A stretch of DNA of 64,000 bases from Arsenophonus sp. aPb. GTDB taxonomy: Bacteria; Pseudomonadota; Gammaproteobacteria; Enterobacterales; Enterobacteriaceae. The position numbers were made by a program, and so were the translations under genes. Below, one piece after another: positions 59,293-64,000 of this stretch; the stretch's first letter is position 1; each line of letters starts with the position of its first letter. The notes under the pieces are model-generated. The model saw nothing but the letters and a program-made list of their open reading frames with translations. It had not been told where the DNA came from and did not search any database. The stretch lies in contig NZ_CP123499.1 of the NCBI RefSeq assembly GCF_029873475.1, positions 620,001-684,000 on the forward strand, in the 5' to 3' direction.

Positions 59293-62200
59293 TTTTTAAG
59301 CTGCCTGCGTGGCAGTAAACTGTTTAAATCACAGAGTGCTTTAATCTCTTCATTTCTAAGCTGCCTACGTGGCAGTGAACCTCTCCATGCCATGATCGGT
59401 GTTTTATTGACATTTCTAAGCTGCCTATGTGGCAGTGAACTCAATACAGGAGCGTTCTCAATCGCAACTAATTTTTCTAAGCTGCCTATGTGGCAGTGAA
59501 CTTGAAATTGCTAGTTATTTTAATGCGTTTACTTTTCTAAGCTGCCTATGTGGCAGTGAACATTTTACATCTTGTTTACCCTGGCCTCAGAAATTTCTAA
59601 GCTGCCTATGTGGCAGTGAACACGAGAGGATTCAACCAGAACGTTTTCGTTATTTTCTAAGCTGCCTATGTGGCAGTGAACTGCAGAGGTATGTTGGGCA
59701 TTGTATTGTTTTTTTTCTAAGCTGCCTATGTGGCAGTGAACATATTAAAAAAACGTAATCAATAAGTTCAAAATTTCTAAGCTGCCTATGTGGCAGTGAA
59801 CATTTTTCGCGGGCAAAGTTTTGGGATAAGTATTTTCTAAGCTGCCTATGTGGCAGTGAACCTAGCGATAAATCAATTCATGTCAGATGCAACTTTCTAA
59901 GCTGCCTATGTGGCAGTGAACAATCCCCCGAAAAATGGGGCACGCGACTTTATTTTCTAAGCTGCCTATGTGGCAGTGAACCGTGTATAGCAGTCTTTTT
60001 ACTGCCTGTGCTATTTCTAAGCTGCCTATGTGGCAGTGAACGTAAGTCCAAAGAGACTCAAGAGTTTTAGAACTTTCTAAGCTGCCTATGTGGCAGTGAA
60101 CAGGAGAAAGTGGACGAGTTAAAATAAGCAATTTTTCTAAGCTGCCTATGTGGCAGTGAACTGTCAGATGCAACAGAGTTAAATTCATCCAAGTTTCTAA
60201 GCTGCCTATGTGGCAGTGAACTTCCGCAATACGATTTCGGCCAGGGCGTTGTCTTTCTAAGCTGCCTATGTGGCAGTGAACGTTACTCTCGTGCGAGGTT
60301 TTGGGATAAATATTTTCTAAGCTGCCTATGTGGCAGTGAACAGCGCTGCCAATTGTCCCAAAGCAGCCTCGCTTTTCTAAGCTGCCTATGTGGCAGTGAA
60401 CGAAATGTATCGGTTGTAAATTAGAATATGCTATTTCTAAGCTGCCTATGTGGCAGTGAACAGATCCAGAAAATAAAGCCATTGCCGCCGAATTTTCTAA
60501 GCTGCCTATGTGGCAGTGAACTTCCGCAATACGATTTCGGCCAGGGCGTTGTTTTTCTAAGCTGCCTATGTGGCAGTGAACCTGTTCATGTTGTTGAGCG
60601 CGAAATGAAGTTTTTTCTAAGCTGCCTATGTGGCAGTGAACATATGCGTATGAGTACGCAGGCTGGCGGTATTTTTCTAAGCTGCCTATGTGGCAGTGAA
60701 CGTTCTGTTATTAGTGGGGTGATGCAGAAGTTATTTCTAAGCTGCCTATGTGGCAGTGAACATTGAGGAACTAAAAAGTCCGTAGAATCTCCATTTCTAA
60801 GCTGCCTATGTGGCAGTGAACCTAAAGCTGATATTTATAATGCGGTTCAGCAATTTCTAAGCTGCCTATGTGGCAGTGAACTTTTCGCGTGCGGCGAATA
60901 TGGCGAGAAGTTATTTCTAAGCTGCCTATGTGGCAGTGAACATGAAATTCGGTTTTTTGCGTGTGGGGAGTATTTTCTAAGCTGCCTATGTGGCAGTGAA
61001 CAACAAGACCAAAAGCAGCTAAGTTACCCTGCGTTTCTAAGCTGCCTATGTGGCAGTGAACTGGATTTTTATTGGTCAGCTTTTAGTCATTTATTTCTAA
61101 GCTGCCTATGTGGCAGTGAACATGTCGGTTCTGCGCACGGTGAGATGAAATTTTTTCTAAGCTGCCTATGTGGCAGTGAACACTCATTCCAGATCATTCT
61201 GTACGCACGGAAATTTCTAAGCTGCCTATGTGGCAGTGAACGAAATACTATAAGAATCGGGACCATCTCCGGTCTTTCTAAGCTGCCTATGTGGCAGTGA
61301 ACTAATACGAGTATGAGAACCACCAAGATACTCTTTTCTAAGCTGCCTATGTGGCAGTGAACTTATGTCTTGGATCCCTGCTGCTATCAATGCTTTTCTA
61401 AGCTGCCTATGTGGCAGTGAACTTGTGAACGCTGAATATCAGCGGAAGGAACTTTTTCTAAGCTGCCTATGTGGCAGTGAACTAAAAGCAACTTCGTCGT
61501 TTAGACAAAAAAACTTTCTAAGCTGCCTATGTGGCAGTGAACTTATGATTCCCAGGGACACGAACTAGCCCACTTTTCTAAGCTGCCTATGTGGCAGTGA
61601 ACAGATCCAAAAAATAAAGCATTAGCAGCGGATTTTTCTAAGCTGCCTATGTGGCAGTGAACGAATTCTCATTCGTCAACTTCTTTGGATGTTTTTTCTA
61701 AGCTGCCTATGTGGCAGTGAACCTCCACACATAATATAACGCAACTTCCGACGATTTCTAAGCTGCCTATGTGGCAGTGAACGTAGCGAATAATTTTAAA
61801 CTTGGACTTTGGCCTTTCTAAGCTGCCTATGTGGCAGTGAACCTAGCACACGCCTACTTGATATAAGTGTGCTATTTCTAAGCTGCCTATGTGGCAGTGA
61901 ACAACCTCGCAAAAAGTGCGGTCTTAAGTTTAAATTTCTAAGCTGCCTATGTGGCAGTGAACAATGATCAACGAGACCTGGAACGGAATTAACGTTTCTA
62001 AGCTGCCTATGTGGCAGTGAACGAATATCGACAGCGGGTCCCTTCTGTGGCCAATTTCTAAGCTGCCTATGTGGCAGTGAACTTACAGCTCGATGTTATG
62101 GTGCATCAGCCATATTTCTAAGCTGCCTATGTGGCAGTGAACTTGTATCCCATACGAAATCTGAAGCATCAACGTTTCTAAGCTGCCTATGTGGCAGTGA

Positions 62201-63462
62201 ACTTTTTAGACTATTTATTACGTCATCTTCTTTTTTTCTAAGCTGCCTATGTGGCAGTGAACCTCTCGAAAATATGTGATGCGTGGTGGATTTATTTCTA
62301 AGCTGCCTATGTGGCAGTGAACTTGATTTTTACTGGCCTGCGTTGTCTCACCTTTTTCTAAGCTGCCTATGTGGCAGTGAACAACTCTTACAAACAGAAA
62401 AACTCTCAAAACACTTTCTAAGCTGCCTATGTGGCAGTGAACTATCGGTTGTAAGTTAGAATATGCTCGTCAGTTTTCTAAGCTGCCTATGTGGCAGTGA
62501 ACGGCTGTTCGGGTACAAATAAGCCCAACTTAACTTTCTAAGCTGCCTATGTGGCAGTGAACATTTTAAACTTGGACTTTGGCCTGATCACAATTTTCTA
62601 AGCTGCCTATGTGGCAGTGAACGCGAGACTTGCGACGCCAATTGTTCCTTTTATTTTCTAAGCTGCCTATGTGGCAGTGAACATCAGACTAATGCTAATA
62701 TTGGACTGATCACTTTTCTAAGCTGCCTATGTGGCAGTGAACATTAAACATTATTTTAACTTTACCAGACGGATTTTCTAAGCTGCCTATGTGGCAGTGA
62801 ACACACCAAGCGCCAACTCTAAATAACTCAAAATTTTCTAAGCTGCCTATGTGGCAGTGAACATCAACGTGAAGTTGCTGATTTGCGTGCTGCCTTTCTA
62901 AGCTGCCTATGTGGCAGTGAACTTGATTTCTATTGGCCTGCGCTGAGTCATCTTTTTCTAAGCTGCCTATGTGGCAGTGAACAAGGTTTAACAACATCAC
63001 CGGAAAATTGACTATTTCTAAGCTGCCTATGTGGCAGTGAACGTCAGGGTAATGCCGATGATGATAAAGTTTTTTTTCTAAGCTGCCTATGTGGCAGTGA
63101 ACAATGATCGACAAGACCAGGCACAGAATTCACATTTCTAAGCTGCCTATGTGGCAGTGAACATTTATTGCCAAGGCAATGAAGATGATGATAATTTCTA
63201 AGCTGCCTATGTGGCAGTGAACGTGGACTCGTCAAACGAGATTTGATTTCTATTTTTCTAAGCTGCCTATGTGGCAGTGAACGATCATTCGCAAAACGTC
63301 TACGAAGGGAAGAATTTCTAAGCTGCCTATGTGGCAGTGAACGTTTTTCTCGTGCCAAATTTTGGGATAAATATTTTCTAAGCTGCCTATGTGGCAGTGA
63401 ACCGTAAAATCTCTGTATAACGTGTACCGCCGCGTTTCTAAGCTGCCTATGTGGCAGTGAAC
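59293..63462 (-). CRISPR. Type I-F CRISPR array, 70 repeats and 69 spacers
   Basis: 28-nt repeat, in crRNA sense beginning GTTCACTGCC, hairpin CTGCC-ACATA-GGCAG, and ending CTTAGAAA (the 8-nt 5' handle of I-F crRNAs). Repeats start (plus-strand coordinates) every 60 bp from 59293 to 63435, with two 61-bp steps (33-nt spacers at 59441-59473 and 61242-61274). All copies are identical except the two leftmost, 59293 (three changes) and 59353 (one change), which marks the left as the old, leader-distal end. Spacers are 32 nt. Transcription is leftward from the leader beside cas6f. Confidence 0.98.
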
Positions 63463-63592
63463 AATAGCATAAATCAAAATAAATAAGTTGCAACAAGAAG
63501 TTAGATAAAAAACAGCATTTTACCCTTCTATTTTTATATTTGCTACAACTTATTGTTTTATAACTATATTTTTAAAGAGCGAAAATTAAAGG
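63463..63592 (-). promoter_or_regulatory. CRISPR leader
   Basis: 130 bp of AT-rich DNA between the cas6f stop and the first (newest) repeat, so it should hold the array promoter and integration signals. It contains an inverted repeat AATAAGTTG (63482-63490) / CAACTTATT (63546-63554). No standard -10/-35 pair can be fixed with confidence. Confidence 0.7.
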
Positions 63593-64000
63593 TCAAAAAT
63601 GGGGTACAGTAGCAATTGATTCCTGGTTGGACATAGACTGACTTAATCCATAGCAGGTAAATGTGCCATTTTGCGCCTCTGATCTTTCTATCCGTTTAAT
63701 AAATAATGGAAATTGACTATGCTTTCCTGTTTGTTGCTTGGTTTGTTGGCTGTCTAACCAAATAAAAGGTAAGTCACTTTGCTTTTGTGGTCGGGTTTTC
63801 TCCAGTTGTTTTAAACACTCTATTAATGGTTTGCCGGTTTTGGCCGACCAGCGTTGTGCTTTACTGAGCATCGCCTGTTTAATGCGATTTTCACCTTTAA
63901 TATGTTGACGGATATAGCTGACAGGTTTTACTTGCAATGGCACCGCTTGAATCGATTTAATATGGACATAGTCGGAAAATCGGGCTAGCCATTGCTCAAT
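63593..64000 (-). CDS. cas6f: Cas6f (Csy4) crRNA endoribonuclease, C-terminal part; gene continues beyond the window
   Basis: Cuts the I-F repeat hairpin to make crRNAs and stays bound as part of the Csy complex. The frame is open to the window edge, starting 'IEQWLARFSDYVHIKSIQAV'; a GTG at 63943 is internal, not the start. The visible 135 residues include the 'DYVHI..VP' segment and the arginine/lysine-rich region, and end 'GTFTCYGLSQSM..ATVPHF', the family C-terminus. The catalytic N-terminal His is outside. Placement beside the array with the same direction fits cas1-cas2/3-csy1-csy2-csy3-cas6f-CRISPR. Confidence 0.9.
   Translation of the reverse strand: MEQWLARFSDYVHIKSIQAVPLQVKPVSYIRQHIKGENRIKQAMLSKAQRWSAKTGKPLIECLKQLEKTRPQKQSDLPFIWLDSQQTKQQTGKHSQFPLFIKRIERSEAQNGTFTCYGLSQSMSNQESIATVPHF

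Noticed and set aside
59883..60482. Long open frames across the CRISPR array with a repeated VHCHIGSLE or FLSCLCGSE peptide, looking like a repetitive cell-surface protein
   Set aside because: They are translations of the 28-nt CRISPR repeat; the 60-bp unit keeps the frame by chance (multiple of 3). No ribosome site, and unique 32-nt spacers lie between.
63593..63943. A complete short cas6f starting at GTG 63943
   Set aside because: The frame is open with Cas6f-like residues right to the window edge, so the GTG is internal and the true start lies outside.

Overview
The window is chromosomal DNA of a low-GC gammaproteobacterium of the order Enterobacterales. The 16S/23S/5S genes, the Escherichia-like gene order and the protein sequences all point there. 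The AT-rich intergenic DNA, the many decayed genes and the secreted, eukaryote-like proteins suggest a host- or insect-associated member of the Morganellaceae (Arsenophonus/Providencia/Proteus side). The family placement is inference from memory of rRNA and protein sequences; no search was run.

Positions 1-20,650 are a conserved core block: rseP(partial)-bamA-skp-lpxD-fabZ-lpxA-lpxB-rnhB-dnaE-accA (outer-membrane assembly, lipid A, replication, fatty acid synthesis), then tilS, rof, nlpE, proS, trmO, rcsF and the metNIQ methionine importer. A MetJ-box pair lies between metN and gmhB. Positions 21,400-27,450 hold gmhB's neighbour, a complete rRNA operon (16S, tRNA-Glu, 23S, 5S, tRNA-Asp) whose 23S gene carries a ~200-nt intervening sequence in helix 25. 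yafD and a ProY-like permease follow.

Positions 30,000-42,700 hold queE/queD, then ftsB-ispD-ispF-truD, an 825-bp decayed gap, surE-pcm-nlpD-rpoS, a miaE gene destroyed by an IS6-family element, and mutS.

Positions 43,000-59,290 are accessory: an AAC(6')-like acetyltransferase, lipoproteins, a putative CE-clan cysteine protease beside a divergent gene of unknown function, a CorA-type transporter, a VOC protein, a LuxI/LuxR quorum-sensing pair with a second LuxR-type regulator, a PsiD-like pyruvoyl decarboxylase, a secreted GDA1/CD39 nucleotidase, several IS6-family scars and other pseudogenes. Two small decayed CRISPR arrays lie among them.

Positions 59,293-63,462 are a 70-repeat type I-F CRISPR array, read on the minus strand from a leader at 63,463-63,592. 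It follows cas6f, which runs off the right edge. Reading the spacers against each other shows families of spacers that encode the same peptide with almost only synonymous changes. Overlapping spacers also expose a GG (crRNA sense: CC) flank, the expected I-F PAM. The array therefore records repeated sampling of diverging relatives of the same mobile elements.
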